Assembly (NCBI GenBank): GCA_016715065.1
Contig: JADKBN010000010.1
Location: 62,001 to 126,000 of the forward strand
DNA: 64,000 nt
Direction: 5' to 3'
DNA from: Fibrobacterota bacterium
GTDB lineage: Bacteria > Fibrobacterota > Fibrobacteria > UBA5070
The translations under genes and the position numbers were made by a program. Position 1 is the stretch's first letter. Each line of letters opens with the position of its first letter. Shown piece by piece: positions 34,894 to 44,063 of this stretch. Below the pieces are notes generated by a model. It was given only the letters and a program-made list of their open reading frames with translations. It ran no database searches and was not told where the DNA came from.

Positions 34894-35795
34894 ACCTTGT
34901 CGGCGACCCTTTCGCCCAGGAGTCCGCGAGGTCGCAGAAGCAGGACCAGAATCAATAGTGCGAAAGAGGATGTGTGTTTCCAGTCGGCCCCCACGGCCGA
35001 GGTGGTGAGGTCTTCGGCCAGTCCGATCAGCAGCCCTCCCAGAACGGCGCCGGGGATGTTTCCGATCCCACCCAGCACAGCCGCGGCGAACGCCTTGAGG
35101 CCAAGGGTGTATCCCGCGTCGAAGCGGATGACCCCTTGGTACATGGCCACCATCGTGCCGGCGGCTGCGGCCAAGGCCGACCCGATCATGAAGGCCCAGG
35201 TGATCAGGTGGTCCACCTTCATTCCGCACAACGAGGCCATGGTGCGGTCTTGGGCCACCGCCCTCAGCGCGATGCCAAGCCGAGTGCGCTGGATCACAAA
35301 CCACAGGCCGATCATGAGCACGAAAGTGGACCCGAGGATCAGCACCTGCAGCGCGGAAATGTTCAGGGGCCCGATGCTCCAGCGAGTATCCGCCAACGGA
35401 GCGGACACGGATTGGGGGAAGTCTTTTTTGCCTTTGGTCACGGAGAGCATCACGAAGTTCTGGAGCACGATGCTCATCCCGATCGCGCTGGTGAGCGGGG
35501 CCAGCAAGTGCGCACCACGCAGCTTACGGTAGGCCATACGCTCGTTCATCGCCCCGAACCCTGCCGAAAGAGCCATGGCGACGAGGATGGCGATGGGGAG
35601 GGTCAATCCCACGGAGACCAACCCCGCCGACCCCAAAGCGCCCAAAGCGAAGGCGGAGGCGAACATGCCCAGCATGAACATTTCGCCGTGGGCGAAATTG
35701 ATCATGCCCAGGATCCCGTAGACCATGGTGTAACCCAGGGCCACAAGGGCGTAGATGGCGCCTCGCGAGAGTCCGTTGACCAGCGTTTCCAGCAT
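34890..35795 (-). CDS. livH: branched-chain amino acid-type ABC permease LivH
   Basis: 301 residues, about eight helices. It begins MLETLVNGLSRGAIYALVAL and has YGILGMINFAHGEMFMLGMF near residue 28, LRAVAQDRTMASLCGM near 165 and VLGGIGNIPGAVLGGLLIGL near 235, all LivH-typical. It is the first gene of livHMGF. A periplasmic binding protein (LivK/J) is not adjacent: the next gene upstream is a cellulase. The binding protein must be encoded elsewhere or be shared. Substrate could be amino acids, urea or amides; the sequence does not decide. Confidence 0.93.
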   Translation of the reverse strand: MLETLVNGLSRGAIYALVALGYTMVYGILGMINFAHGEMFMLGMFASAFALGALGSAGLVSVGLTLPIAILVAMALSAGFGAMNERMAYRKLRGAHLLAPLTSAIGMSIVLQNFVMLSVTKGKKDFPQSVSAPLADTRWSIGPLNISALQVLILGSTFVLMIGLWFVIQRTRLGIALRAVAQDRTMASLCGMKVDHLITWAFMIGSALAAAAGTMVAMYQGVIRFDAGYTLGLKAFAAAVLGGIGNIPGAVLGGLLIGLAEDLTTSAVGADWKHTSSFALLILVLLLRPRGLLGERVADKV

Positions 35796-35828
35796 CCTGG
35801 GAAATGTAGCCGACCGCGACCGCGTTCC

Positions 35829-37631
35829 CTACCGGGGAACGACGGTCATTGCTTGGTGGACCTTGCCGGAAACGGAGGTCGCCCGTACGATCCAGGTTCC
35901 CGCAGGAGCATTCCAAACCAACTCGGAGGAGTTCGGACTGAACTGTCGCACGACCCGTCCTTGCAGATCCAAGGCTTGGACCGTCCGCATGCCGTCGCCA
36001 AACGGAAGCGAAATCACGATGCCTTCGCTCGAGAGGCGCAGGAAGAGTTTCCCGGTCTTCGCCAGTGGAGCCCCGAGGGAAGCGACTCCCAGCTTGGAGG
36101 TGTCCACCGGGTTGAGCTTGGAATTGATGTAGGCCAAGGCGCCCACCAATCCCGCGTTGTAGTCGATGCCGCCTTCGGTCTGCTGGTAGTTGTCGATGTA
36201 CTGGTTGAGGCTGTCGGCGATCTTGTTGGTGAAGCCCAGCATGTAGCCGAATTCCTTGTTGCGAAGCGGAATGCCTTTGACGGCTTTGGGATTGTCCGCG
36301 TCGCTCAGGTACACGTTGCGGTGGTGGGGCCAATCGGCGGTTTTGGAGCAACCCGAACAGAATCCGACGATGAACGCTTGCTTGGGTGGATTGGCTCCCA
36401 TGATGTAGTCGATCTGGTTGTAGATGAACGCGTCGTACCCGACATCGTCGGTGGCCTTGGCGTACATGCCCGCGACCCATGCTTGGTTGGCGGGATAGCG
36501 CAAATAACCCCATTGGTTACCGATGGTAGAGAGGCCGCTCTCCCCGGTTCCGGCTTTTTTGTAACGATCCACGAACCCGATCTTCAAGGAGTCCTTGTAT
36601 TCGGAGATCCCAGCAAATTGCCAGCCGGTGTACAGCGCCAGATCGTCGTTGGTGGAGTAGGCGAGGGTGTAGCCCTTGTTGAGCTTGAAGTTTTTCTTCT
36701 GAATGGCGAAGTCCTTGAAGGTTTGCTCGCCGGTGGCCTTGTACATCGAGGAGGCCGCTGTGACGATGTCGTCATCCATCTTGTCGTTGCCACCATAGTA
36801 GCCGGTCATTCCAGTGCCTCCGGTTCTAGTCTGGGCCTTGGCGTAGTTGAAAGCGAGTCGCGCATGCGCCAAACAGGTATCGGCGTAGACGGGGTCGTAT
36901 TTGCGGAAGTGGATGGACATCAGTGCGAGCGCGGCCGCTGCAAAGGAGGGCATGGAGCCATCGTTGATCACAACTTCGCCGGGCAAACCGGAGCTTGTTC
37001 CCAGCTTGAAGATCGGACGGCTGCGGTCGTATTCCCCGCCATCGATGGCCTCAAACTCGGCGCTATAGAACCCTGAGGTAATCCAGTGTGCGTGTTCGCC
37101 GTAGGGCTTCGCAGGGGTTCCCCTGTTGCTTCCGCCCGTTCCCTTCTGGAAGTAGAAGGTGTTCGCATCTGGAGTGGCCTTGAGGATCCAGTCAGTTGCG
37201 TACTTGACTTCCTGCAGAAGATCCGGGATGCCGTCTGGCTTGCTCGCTCCGTAGGTGAAGTCTTTGGCGACGGCGTAGTCGCTGTAATCAAAGCCATGGT
37301 ATTGGTCGGCGAACCCTGTGGGGAAGGCATCGTAGGCTTGCAGCAGAGCATAGGTGCTGTAGAAGAAGGTCTGGCCAAACAACGGGAAGTCGCCGCAGTC
37401 CATCCATCCACCCACCAAGTCGCGGCCATCGACGCTGTCGCGCACGTAGGAGACCTTGTACTTGTGGTCCATCAGAAGCCAGTTGGGGCCGTAACCTGAG
37501 CGCTGCCCGCCATAGAAGCGGGTGGTCATCCAGAGAGCCTTCTGGTAGTCCGCAGGCGTGAACTTCTGGGCCTGGGCGGCGACAGTGCCGCCAAGAACCG
37601 CAAGCAAGGCGAGTTTGAATCCGAATTTCAT
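35829..37631 (-). CDS. secreted glycoside hydrolase family 9 endoglucanase with sorting-type C-terminal domain
   Basis: A cellulase of 600 residues. The signal peptide is MKFGFKLALLAVLGGTVAAQ. The GH9 (alpha/alpha)6 domain covers about 25-505: Asp78 and Asp81 in GGWMDCGDFPLFGQT (nucleophile-water pair), the His motif WPHHRNVY near 435 and the acid Glu485 in YQQTEGGIDYNAGLVGAL. There is no N-terminal Ig domain or cellulose-binding module. The last 75 residues are beta-rich (GKLFLRLSSEGIVISL, VQALDLQGRVVRQF, PAGTWIVRATSVSGKVHQAM) and end TVVPR, like type IX secretion tails. GGGGGA precedes the ATG. The 261 bases upstream hold no gene I can support. Fits cellulose breakdown outside the cell. Confidence 0.95.
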   Translation of the reverse strand: MKFGFKLALLAVLGGTVAAQAQKFTPADYQKALWMTTRFYGGQRSGYGPNWLLMDHKYKVSYVRDSVDGRDLVGGWMDCGDFPLFGQTFFYSTYALLQAYDAFPTGFADQYHGFDYSDYAVAKDFTYGASKPDGIPDLLQEVKYATDWILKATPDANTFYFQKGTGGSNRGTPAKPYGEHAHWITSGFYSAEFEAIDGGEYDRSRPIFKLGTSSGLPGEVVINDGSMPSFAAAALALMSIHFRKYDPVYADTCLAHARLAFNYAKAQTRTGGTGMTGYYGGNDKMDDDIVTAASSMYKATGEQTFKDFAIQKKNFKLNKGYTLAYSTNDDLALYTGWQFAGISEYKDSLKIGFVDRYKKAGTGESGLSTIGNQWGYLRYPANQAWVAGMYAKATDDVGYDAFIYNQIDYIMGANPPKQAFIVGFCSGCSKTADWPHHRNVYLSDADNPKAVKGIPLRNKEFGYMLGFTNKIADSLNQYIDNYQQTEGGIDYNAGLVGALAYINSKLNPVDTSKLGVASLGAPLAKTGKLFLRLSSEGIVISLPFGDGMRTVQALDLQGRVVRQFSPNSSELVWNAPAGTWIVRATSVSGKVHQAMTVVPR

Positions 37632-37892
37632 GGGTCCCCCGGGTAAGCGTGACTGGCCGTGGGTCGGAAAATCAACTGAAACGGTTCACTCCAGGGGAAG
37701 TTTGTGCTGGAACCTGTAAAATCCGTTGAGCAACGTGTCAGCGCTTGTGGTCTTTGGGCTGGCTTGGCTGGGGTGGGAGATCCGCGGTGCCGACCCCCGC
37801 TGGGCTCTCAGGACTTCCTTCATGGTTCTAACCGCCTCACGGTTGATCGGCGGAGGCGGGGGAAGAAGATTTTTGTTCTTTCGGATTCATAG

Positions 37893-38666
37893 CTATTCCG
37901 TGATCAGCCAATCAAGAAACTCACGCTGACCTGGCTGTAAGTGCTTGTAATTCCTCGCGCGATAGTCAATAACGTTTGCAAGGTAGAACTCTCGTATTCG
38001 CGCCTTCTCTTCACGATTCGGCAGGCGGTGTTCTTTGATTGCCCGAAAAAGATCTTGTTGTCCAGGGTGACTAATAGATTTAGATGATTCCAGAAGCCAG
38101 TCAGAGTATGGACAACGGACGGTGTCAATAGTGATTGCATAGCTATCAATTATAGATGGACGAATGCGAAACAAGAAGAACGGACGTGCTTCGCTGGCGT
38201 AGATTGGAGGGTCGTATTTCTTTCTTTTCCGTACCGTGCCACCTGCAAAGAGTTTGTCAAGGTTGTCAACATCGATCTCCGTTGAATCGCACGAAGGACT
38301 GCGTTCTTTTGTGCAAGCATTTTGCGTGTACGGAGTGCAATAGCGGTATTCATTCGGGGCAAATGTATACCACACTCCGGTTGTGTCCGTGGGAGGCCAA
38401 GAATCTGGAAAAGGAAAAGAAATGTATTGAGCCCCCCCAAAACTCATGATATCTCGCTCACGCTCCGTCAGCTTCTGATTGCAAAGCCAACGAATGTTTG
38501 TAAAAAGTTGAATTCCATCAAAAGTCATCGGATTTGCCGCTGGTGGAAGCCAAAACCATATGCCAATCAGCAGGCTCACACAAGCGAGCATAAACAGAAG
38601 CGAATATTTTAGGATCTTCATGAGGAATGGATTCCTGATTTCTCGAAATGGTCTCCGAATGTTCAT
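37893..38666 (-). CDS. membrane-anchored hypothetical protein, candidate immunity protein 2
   Basis: 257 residues with a single N-terminal helix (ILKYSLLFMLACVSLLIGIW) and a polar domain outside or in the periplasm with four cysteines (RYCTPYTQNACTKE and SPSCDST region). No known domain. The ATG overlaps the stop of the upstream gene as ATGA; the frame opens further upstream, but that would lie in the neighbour. The C-terminus (LPNREEKARIREFYLANVID ... REFLDWL) aligns loosely with the end of the preceding protein, so the two look like paralogues. AT-rich for this genome. Last gene of the operon that begins at 45610. Confidence 0.65.
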   Translation of the reverse strand: MNIRRPFREIRNPFLMKILKYSLLFMLACVSLLIGIWFWLPPAANPMTFDGIQLFTNIRWLCNQKLTERERDIMSFGGAQYISFPFPDSWPPTDTTGVWYTFAPNEYRYCTPYTQNACTKERSPSCDSTEIDVDNLDKLFAGGTVRKRKKYDPPIYASEARPFFLFRIRPSIIDSYAITIDTVRCPYSDWLLESSKSISHPGQQDLFRAIKEHRLPNREEKARIREFYLANVIDYRARNYKHLQPGQREFLDWLITE

Positions 38667-39493
38667 TTTCGCCAACAGTCTACCCATTTCCAAAACTCTG
38701 GGTGTCGCTGAAGAACATTGGAAGAGATAGGTCGATTGATTAGACAATGCTTGGAGTAGTAGGTTTTGAGTCGAATACTATCAGATTCTGATATTCTCTG
38801 TTTTTGGAAAATTTGGAGTAAGGAAAGAGCCTGAATCGTATCCCTTTTGAAATCCTCAAAGGGAAGGTATTCTGTACCCGGGAGGGTTTCATTCAGGAAT
38901 TTCTGCGATCCAAGTACTTTGATGTTGTTGCCAAAAATGGAAACAGTTACTCTCACCGATGGGGAGGTGAACAATGTAGGCTCGGAAATGCAGTCACAAC
39001 TCTGCGGCATTTCAAAAAAATAGAAATCAATAACTCCTTCATATTCAGGCCACTGAGTAGGAATTGGTTGGGAAATCTTGTATGCCTTGCATCTAGAGTA
39101 GGCTTCCTGTCGCGAGGAATCCAATCTTGTCAGAATTTTTATGCTGCTGTCTTTCTTAGAATGTCTTCCGTATGAAAAGAAGGCTCCTTCATAGCCTTGG
39201 ACGATCCGCGCGCATTCTTCAATAAGTAGTGGGAACAGCAGGCTTCTACTTGTGTCAAAAGTGGCATCCTTTTTGGATGAAAACCTTCGATTGATACTTT
39301 CTGATTGAGAGGGGGATTCATTGTGGCGATGTAATTCAACGGGAATTCTGTACGGAAAAAAATGGGAGTAGAGTGGGGAGTGAGTTAGCTTGTAGGATAT
39401 ATAAAAAGGCAAGCCGATTGCAAGAAACATCAGAAAATAGAGGTTTGTGCAAAGCGCTCGCAATTTTTGGAAGATGATTTTCGGCGCGGCCAT
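38663..39493 (-). CDS. membrane-anchored hypothetical protein, candidate immunity protein 1
   Basis: 276 residues with one N-terminal helix (NLYFLMFLAIGLPFYISY) and a polar C-terminal domain. No domain is recognised. A short cysteine pair lies in QSCDCISEP. The C-terminus (FQKQRISESDSIRLKTYYSK ... HPEFWKWVDCW) resembles the end of the following protein. It starts 21 bases after the stop of the peptidase-like protein and overlaps the next gene by four bases. Membrane-bound immunity proteins often follow periplasmic-acting toxins; this is inference from order, size and topology. AT-rich. Confidence 0.65.
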   Translation of the reverse strand: MAAPKIIFQKLRALCTNLYFLMFLAIGLPFYISYKLTHSPLYSHFFPYRIPVELHRHNESPSQSESINRRFSSKKDATFDTSRSLLFPLLIEECARIVQGYEGAFFSYGRHSKKDSSIKILTRLDSSRQEAYSRCKAYKISQPIPTQWPEYEGVIDFYFFEMPQSCDCISEPTLFTSPSVRVTVSIFGNNIKVLGSQKFLNETLPGTEYLPFEDFKRDTIQALSLLQIFQKQRISESDSIRLKTYYSKHCLINRPISSNVLQRHPEFWKWVDCWRK

Positions 39494-39514
39494 TTTTCCT
39501 CGCGATAGGAGAGG

Positions 39515-41395
39515 CTATTTCTTTTTCTTTTCAGAAGTGAATTCAAATTTCGGCTCAGGAGCAGGCCATTGCTCGATCCAATGGAGCTTGCTCACATTTT
39601 CCCTTTCTTCAGGAGTGGCACAGTCATGCGCAAGGAAATTCAGAAAATCTTGGACAGTCATGCGTCTCGTCTCCTGGAGATATGGATCAACCACAAAACC
39701 AGATTCGTCAGCGGGGAGTTTTGTGATTTCCTTTGCGAGATCCCAATAAAAATTTCCCGGTCGAGTTTCGAATTCTGTTGCCGTGGTAACGCTAAATCCA
39801 CCAAGAACGAATCCGTGATCACCAAATGCCTGCCCCGAAAGTATTATGTTTTTTAATCCAATATCCTCATTGCAGCTATCGGCTATCGATTTGACGCTTT
39901 TTAGCGCATGGTAACTCGTGTGTGCGTGCTCGGAACAATTTCCAACTCCCCATTGCAAATATAGTCGCCATCCGTGTTCACTTTTGATGGATTTCACCAG
40001 ATCAAGCAGTTCCGATAGATTGATTGATGTCTCCCCGGATCTGTTTATTTCGAAAGCTGGACAAGCTTTATAAAGGAATTGCCGGATCAGTTGAATGGGG
40101 CTCGAACAAACATTCTTATCAGCCATCCAAGAGAATGCTCGCATCAGTAAGTTTTGGTGTTTTTCCTTTATTGGATCTTCTCGCAATTGATGCCAAGCAT
40201 TTAATGGGATTAGCTTCTTGTCGATTCCGTCTCGAATTCTATCAATTAGTACTTGTCTTTGCGGCCGTCCACGCATCGCTTGCTGTATGATTTCAAGTTC
40301 AATGGCTTTGCCTCGATCTAAATTTGTGCGGCACATAATGTAGCGATTGATATTTGATTCTTGGATTGAATATGATTCTTCGATTTCTTGTATAAAATTG
40401 ATGTAGTCGATCTCCTTGTTTGATAACTCTCGCCCAAGAAATTCTGCCGCAGATTCTGCGAACGTTGAATGCATCTGATTTGGGAATAGTGGACTTGAAA
40501 GCCAGTGAAAAGGAATCTCTCCCTGAAGGGCAAGATCTTCGAGCGGTGCATTGAATCCGAACCAAGTAATCTTTCGTTTTTGAATAAGATCTTTGAACCG
40601 AGGCTCCATTTCACTCGTGGCGTCCTCATTCCTTGCTTCAATTTTAGCCCTCAGTCGCCTCATTTCGCCGTCGTGGAAGTGACTATACTCTCCAGCCATC
40701 AAAATGGTCTCGCCGGTTCGTCGCAAGTTGGCCAGTTTGAAAGCTTCTTCTCGAGTTCCTGCAAACAGTCGAACTTCAAGAAGATATTCTCTGTCTGACT
40801 CTTTCCCTGTTGGAGTGGTTACGACAACATTTACGAGTGCAGGGATCTCTTTCAAAGTGCAGGATGTCCGATAAGAAATCGGATCCATCGAATCCGGATC
40901 AACTGTTTTTCTAAATTTTGATTCGTCTTTTGGGTCGGCTAGATTGAATGTGTCTTCCTCGTTTCTCGTCAAACAATCAATCATTTGTTCGAAAAATGGA
41001 TAATATCGAAGCTTAATGGTGACCGTTGCATTCCGTGCAAACGGCTGATGTTGAGTTTTTAACCAATCCAGATAGCGATCGACATCTCTTGAATTCATTT
41101 TTTCGCAATTAAACGTGCGAAGCGTGGAGTTTTCTTCGCTTCTGCCCGGCTTCGTCCATTCCAGACGGAAATGAGCTGAGCTTGGCCCAACATCTAACGC
41201 AATAGATTCAATGGATCGATTAGCCAAAAGTATTTCATGCTTACTTACCTCGCTAAATACACCCTGTTCATAGACGAATTTCGCGATCGGATGACAACCT
41301 GCCGGAGTTGCCATAGTGAAATACAGCTTGATCGCTGGGGTGCACTCGACGCTTGAAGAATAATTTGTTGCTGAAAGCGATGCTCTATCTCCCAT
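39515..41395 (-). CDS. candidate secreted toxin with C-terminal Cys-His-Asp (papain/transglutaminase-like) domain
   Basis: 626 residues without signal peptide. The first 450 residues match nothing I recognise; they look mixed alpha/beta with a helical part at about 310-420. From about residue 475 a compact domain shows WGVGNCSEHAHTSYHAL (Cys487), FGDHGFVLGGF (His527) and SGFVVDPYLQET (Asp570), in the order and spacing of papain-like or transglutaminase-like effector domains. GGAG lies five bases before the ATG. The gene is clearly AT-richer than its upstream partners: 40321-40380 has 19 G/C in 60 bases. Two membrane proteins follow. It could be a toxin or a processing protease; the family was not identified. 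Confidence 0.7.
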   Translation of the reverse strand: MGDRASLSATNYSSSVECTPAIKLYFTMATPAGCHPIAKFVYEQGVFSEVSKHEILLANRSIESIALDVGPSSAHFRLEWTKPGRSEENSTLRTFNCEKMNSRDVDRYLDWLKTQHQPFARNATVTIKLRYYPFFEQMIDCLTRNEEDTFNLADPKDESKFRKTVDPDSMDPISYRTSCTLKEIPALVNVVVTTPTGKESDREYLLEVRLFAGTREEAFKLANLRRTGETILMAGEYSHFHDGEMRRLRAKIEARNEDATSEMEPRFKDLIQKRKITWFGFNAPLEDLALQGEIPFHWLSSPLFPNQMHSTFAESAAEFLGRELSNKEIDYINFIQEIEESYSIQESNINRYIMCRTNLDRGKAIELEIIQQAMRGRPQRQVLIDRIRDGIDKKLIPLNAWHQLREDPIKEKHQNLLMRAFSWMADKNVCSSPIQLIRQFLYKACPAFEINRSGETSINLSELLDLVKSIKSEHGWRLYLQWGVGNCSEHAHTSYHALKSVKSIADSCNEDIGLKNIILSGQAFGDHGFVLGGFSVTTATEFETRPGNFYWDLAKEITKLPADESGFVVDPYLQETRRMTVQDFLNFLAHDCATPEERENVSKLHWIEQWPAPEPKFEFTSEKKKK

Positions 41396-41450
41396 GTGGT
41401 CTCCGTTCCTGAAGTTCTGAAATTTGGATGGACGATCGCCCTAAAATGGA

Positions 41451-44063
41451 TCATTCATCAATCGCACATCGTCCGGAGACATCTCCTGAGCAGTTGGTCG
41501 CGGGATTCGCCTCTTTTTTAACTTTTCCTTGAATTTTTTTTGATAGGAGAATTCTTGTGCTCAAACTTGCTCGGACGCTCCAATCGCTGGTATTTGAAGA
41601 TGCGATTGATGTATGGAAAAGATGTACTGGCTTCGGATTCGATTCAAATAGCCCTTCAGCCTCTGCTTTCTTCGGTTCAGGGATTCGCGCAATGACAATT
41701 TCACTGGAGATCGCACCCTCAACTAGGTGGAGTAGGAAATGGCTCTTTTCGTATCGCGTGTGTGCACTCTGTTTCAGAACGTGCTGAATGCGTTGCTTCA
41801 ATTCTTGCGAGAAGGCAAAGACACAAAGGTCATCGTCTTCTTCACTCCAGTGGGAGGCATAGTATTGTGCGACTCCCGGTAACGTCATCTTTTCAGGAGC
41901 AAGTCCGAGCCAGCCTTTGACAGTTGCCGTTGCGCCGATCGAACCGGTAGTTCCTGCAATCAGCTTCCGAAAGACAGCTTCTGGCTCCCAAGGGTATGGT
42001 TTCGTTCGGTGCCCGCCTGGCTCCTGGGCGGAATCCAATTGAAGTAATGATGAAGCCTGTCGATTCAGGTGAAGTACGCCAGAAAGGAGATCCTCGATGG
42101 CTACATGTTCATTCGATGGGGCGGTAGACCCCGAGAGGGAGAAACAACCGGAGAGGAAGTAGAGGCCCGGTCCCTTGGTAGATGTAATGTCCACGTTCAG
42201 GAGTGGGACCCGCCAGGAAATAGCGTCTCCGGAGTACCGTGCAGAGCTGGCCCACTTCGCGAACGCCTGCTTGATCAGCTTCTCCGCTTCAAATGGATCC
42301 TCACCCGCAGGTCTATTTCCTGCGTCCGATGCGAATTGTCCCGATAGTCCTGGCACGCCAGGATTTGTCCAGTCCGTAACAACCCACCTGGTGCCCTCCT
42401 GCGAGAGGAAAACGCAAAGGGGTTCGCTGGCCAAGCCATGGAAGCGGGTTGCCGTGACGGATTGGATGCCTTGGTGTGATGCAAGAGTTTCCCAAAGAGG
42501 CTTCAGAGCTTGCCCATATTGGCTCAACTGATCTTTGTGGACTTTTCCTTTCTCCTCGGCATTGTCCGATTCCTCGGATGCGTCACCTACAACTTCGGCG
42601 ATCTGGTGGGTACGTTCGATCACCTTCGCGACTTCACCCACCGAGCGAACCAACTGCGCTAGGTCGTTGGCGTTGCTGGCGTCGAGTCGATCTACCACCT
42701 GGATCGTCTGGCCCACGATTTCCTTCCTGGCTGTGCTCTGCGCCACAATCACCCAGAAACCGACCTCTAAACGCACTGGGCCGAAGACGGAGCCACGCCA
42801 GATATGAGCGATTGCGCTGGCTGCGTTTTTGGAGGTTGAATCCAGCCTGATGGCGATCCATTGCGCTGCGAGGGCTTCTTTGGCTGTTCCCCAGGAGTCA
42901 TCCAAGAAAAAAGCCACCGGCGTGGAAGCCTGATACACCGTACCTACCGGGATGGAAGCAATGAAGGCTTCCGATACGGAGGCGTCCGGCTTGGATGCGA
43001 TCGCTTGCAACGGAGCCAATGCGTCTCCCGCGCCGATGACCTTCGAGGCCACCGCTTCCCAAAGGAGTTCGCCTCCGGAACCAAATCCGGAGCCTGTCCA
43101 ACAGTTCGAGAACTCGGATTTCAAATCCTTCCCAAAGCGCTTTTTGAAGTCCTTGGTGATTTCCTCCAGACGAGTAGCCCCGGAGACCAACAGGCTGGCG
43201 GTTTTGCTCAAGTCCTTGACTTCGAGTGCATGGCGAAGCTGGTTTGCAAAACATTTTCGCGTGACGGATTCCAGATCAGGAAAGGCGATGTAGGCTTCGC
43301 CTTCAGGCACCTCAAGATCCTTGGTTCCACTGGCATCCAAGGTGCCTTCGAGCTTTTTGTCTTCACAAGCCGAGACAAGAAACGGCACATCTGGGATGTC
43401 CGCTCCGTCTTCCGAAACGAGATGCAGCTTGACCCAAAGGGGATCGTCGCTTGTGACCACATGATCTGGGTCGATGCTGTTATCGATTGGATCCGACCAC
43501 TCGAACGGCCAGTCCGGCATGACCAAGTCGATGGGCGACATGTCCAGGTCTGGTGCAGTGAAACTTGGAAGGTCCAGAAACCGGAATCCAGGCATTCCTG
43601 GCGTGCCGATCGAGGGGAGAGTCGGTAGAAGCGCACCACTCGGAAGCGATGGAGCGGAGAATCCGGAAAACGGGTTGCCCAGCGAAGGCATGTCCGGCAT
43701 GGAGAGTCCACTCAACGGATTTCCGATGCTTGGCATTCCAAAGCCGCCACCGGAAGACGGCACGTCCGGTGCGAGATCGCTGGCGCTTCCCATGCTTGGC
43801 ATGGAAGGCATACCCAGATTCACATTTGGGGCTTCGGTCGGGATCTTCACCTCGCGACTGACTGTCAGATCGCCGCCCACGCCCGTGGGGTTGTGAATGG
43901 TTCCGCTGACCTGCACCGACGGATTCGATGGATCGAAGTGCTGAGGCAGGCCTGCGCCCACGCTTGTGGAGGCAGGGCCGGTGGAAAGAGTTTGGGTGGC
44001 CTCGGTGGGGACCTTGGGGGGAGCCGGCATTGCCGGAAGTCCGGGAAGTTTTCCAAAACTCAT
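41451..44063 (-). CDS. large Pro/Gly-rich carrier-like protein (870 aa) of the injection-type cassette
   Basis: Residues 1-170 are low complexity, rich in Pro, Gly, Met and Ser, with repeated units such as GMPSMPSMGS, MPSIGNPLSGLSM and MPSLGNPFSGFS. A small beta domain at about 205-265 (WVKLHLVSEDGADIPDVPF ... GTLDASG ... EGEAYIAFPDLE) resembles the Ig/CarboxypepD-like units that occur in type VI secretion carrier and effector proteins. The remaining 600 residues are not recognised. There is no signal peptide or membrane helix. Its ATG overlaps the upstream stop as ATGA. Composition is normal for the genome, unlike the gene that follows after 55 bases. Confidence 0.65.
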   Translation of the reverse strand: MSFGKLPGLPAMPAPPKVPTEATQTLSTGPASTSVGAGLPQHFDPSNPSVQVSGTIHNPTGVGGDLTVSREVKIPTEAPNVNLGMPSMPSMGSASDLAPDVPSSGGGFGMPSIGNPLSGLSMPDMPSLGNPFSGFSAPSLPSGALLPTLPSIGTPGMPGFRFLDLPSFTAPDLDMSPIDLVMPDWPFEWSDPIDNSIDPDHVVTSDDPLWVKLHLVSEDGADIPDVPFLVSACEDKKLEGTLDASGTKDLEVPEGEAYIAFPDLESVTRKCFANQLRHALEVKDLSKTASLLVSGATRLEEITKDFKKRFGKDLKSEFSNCWTGSGFGSGGELLWEAVASKVIGAGDALAPLQAIASKPDASVSEAFIASIPVGTVYQASTPVAFFLDDSWGTAKEALAAQWIAIRLDSTSKNAASAIAHIWRGSVFGPVRLEVGFWVIVAQSTARKEIVGQTIQVVDRLDASNANDLAQLVRSVGEVAKVIERTHQIAEVVGDASEESDNAEEKGKVHKDQLSQYGQALKPLWETLASHQGIQSVTATRFHGLASEPLCVFLSQEGTRWVVTDWTNPGVPGLSGQFASDAGNRPAGEDPFEAEKLIKQAFAKWASSARYSGDAISWRVPLLNVDITSTKGPGLYFLSGCFSLSGSTAPSNEHVAIEDLLSGVLHLNRQASSLLQLDSAQEPGGHRTKPYPWEPEAVFRKLIAGTTGSIGATATVKGWLGLAPEKMTLPGVAQYYASHWSEEDDDLCVFAFSQELKQRIQHVLKQSAHTRYEKSHFLLHLVEGAISSEIVIARIPEPKKAEAEGLFESNPKPVHLFHTSIASSNTSDWSVRASLSTRILLSKKIQGKVKKEANPATNCSGDVSGRCAIDE

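Noticed and set aside
37632..37892. Small genes in the gap upstream of the cellulase
   Set aside because: Open frames of about 60 codons exist but lack ribosome sites and credible composition. It is treated as the promoter region.
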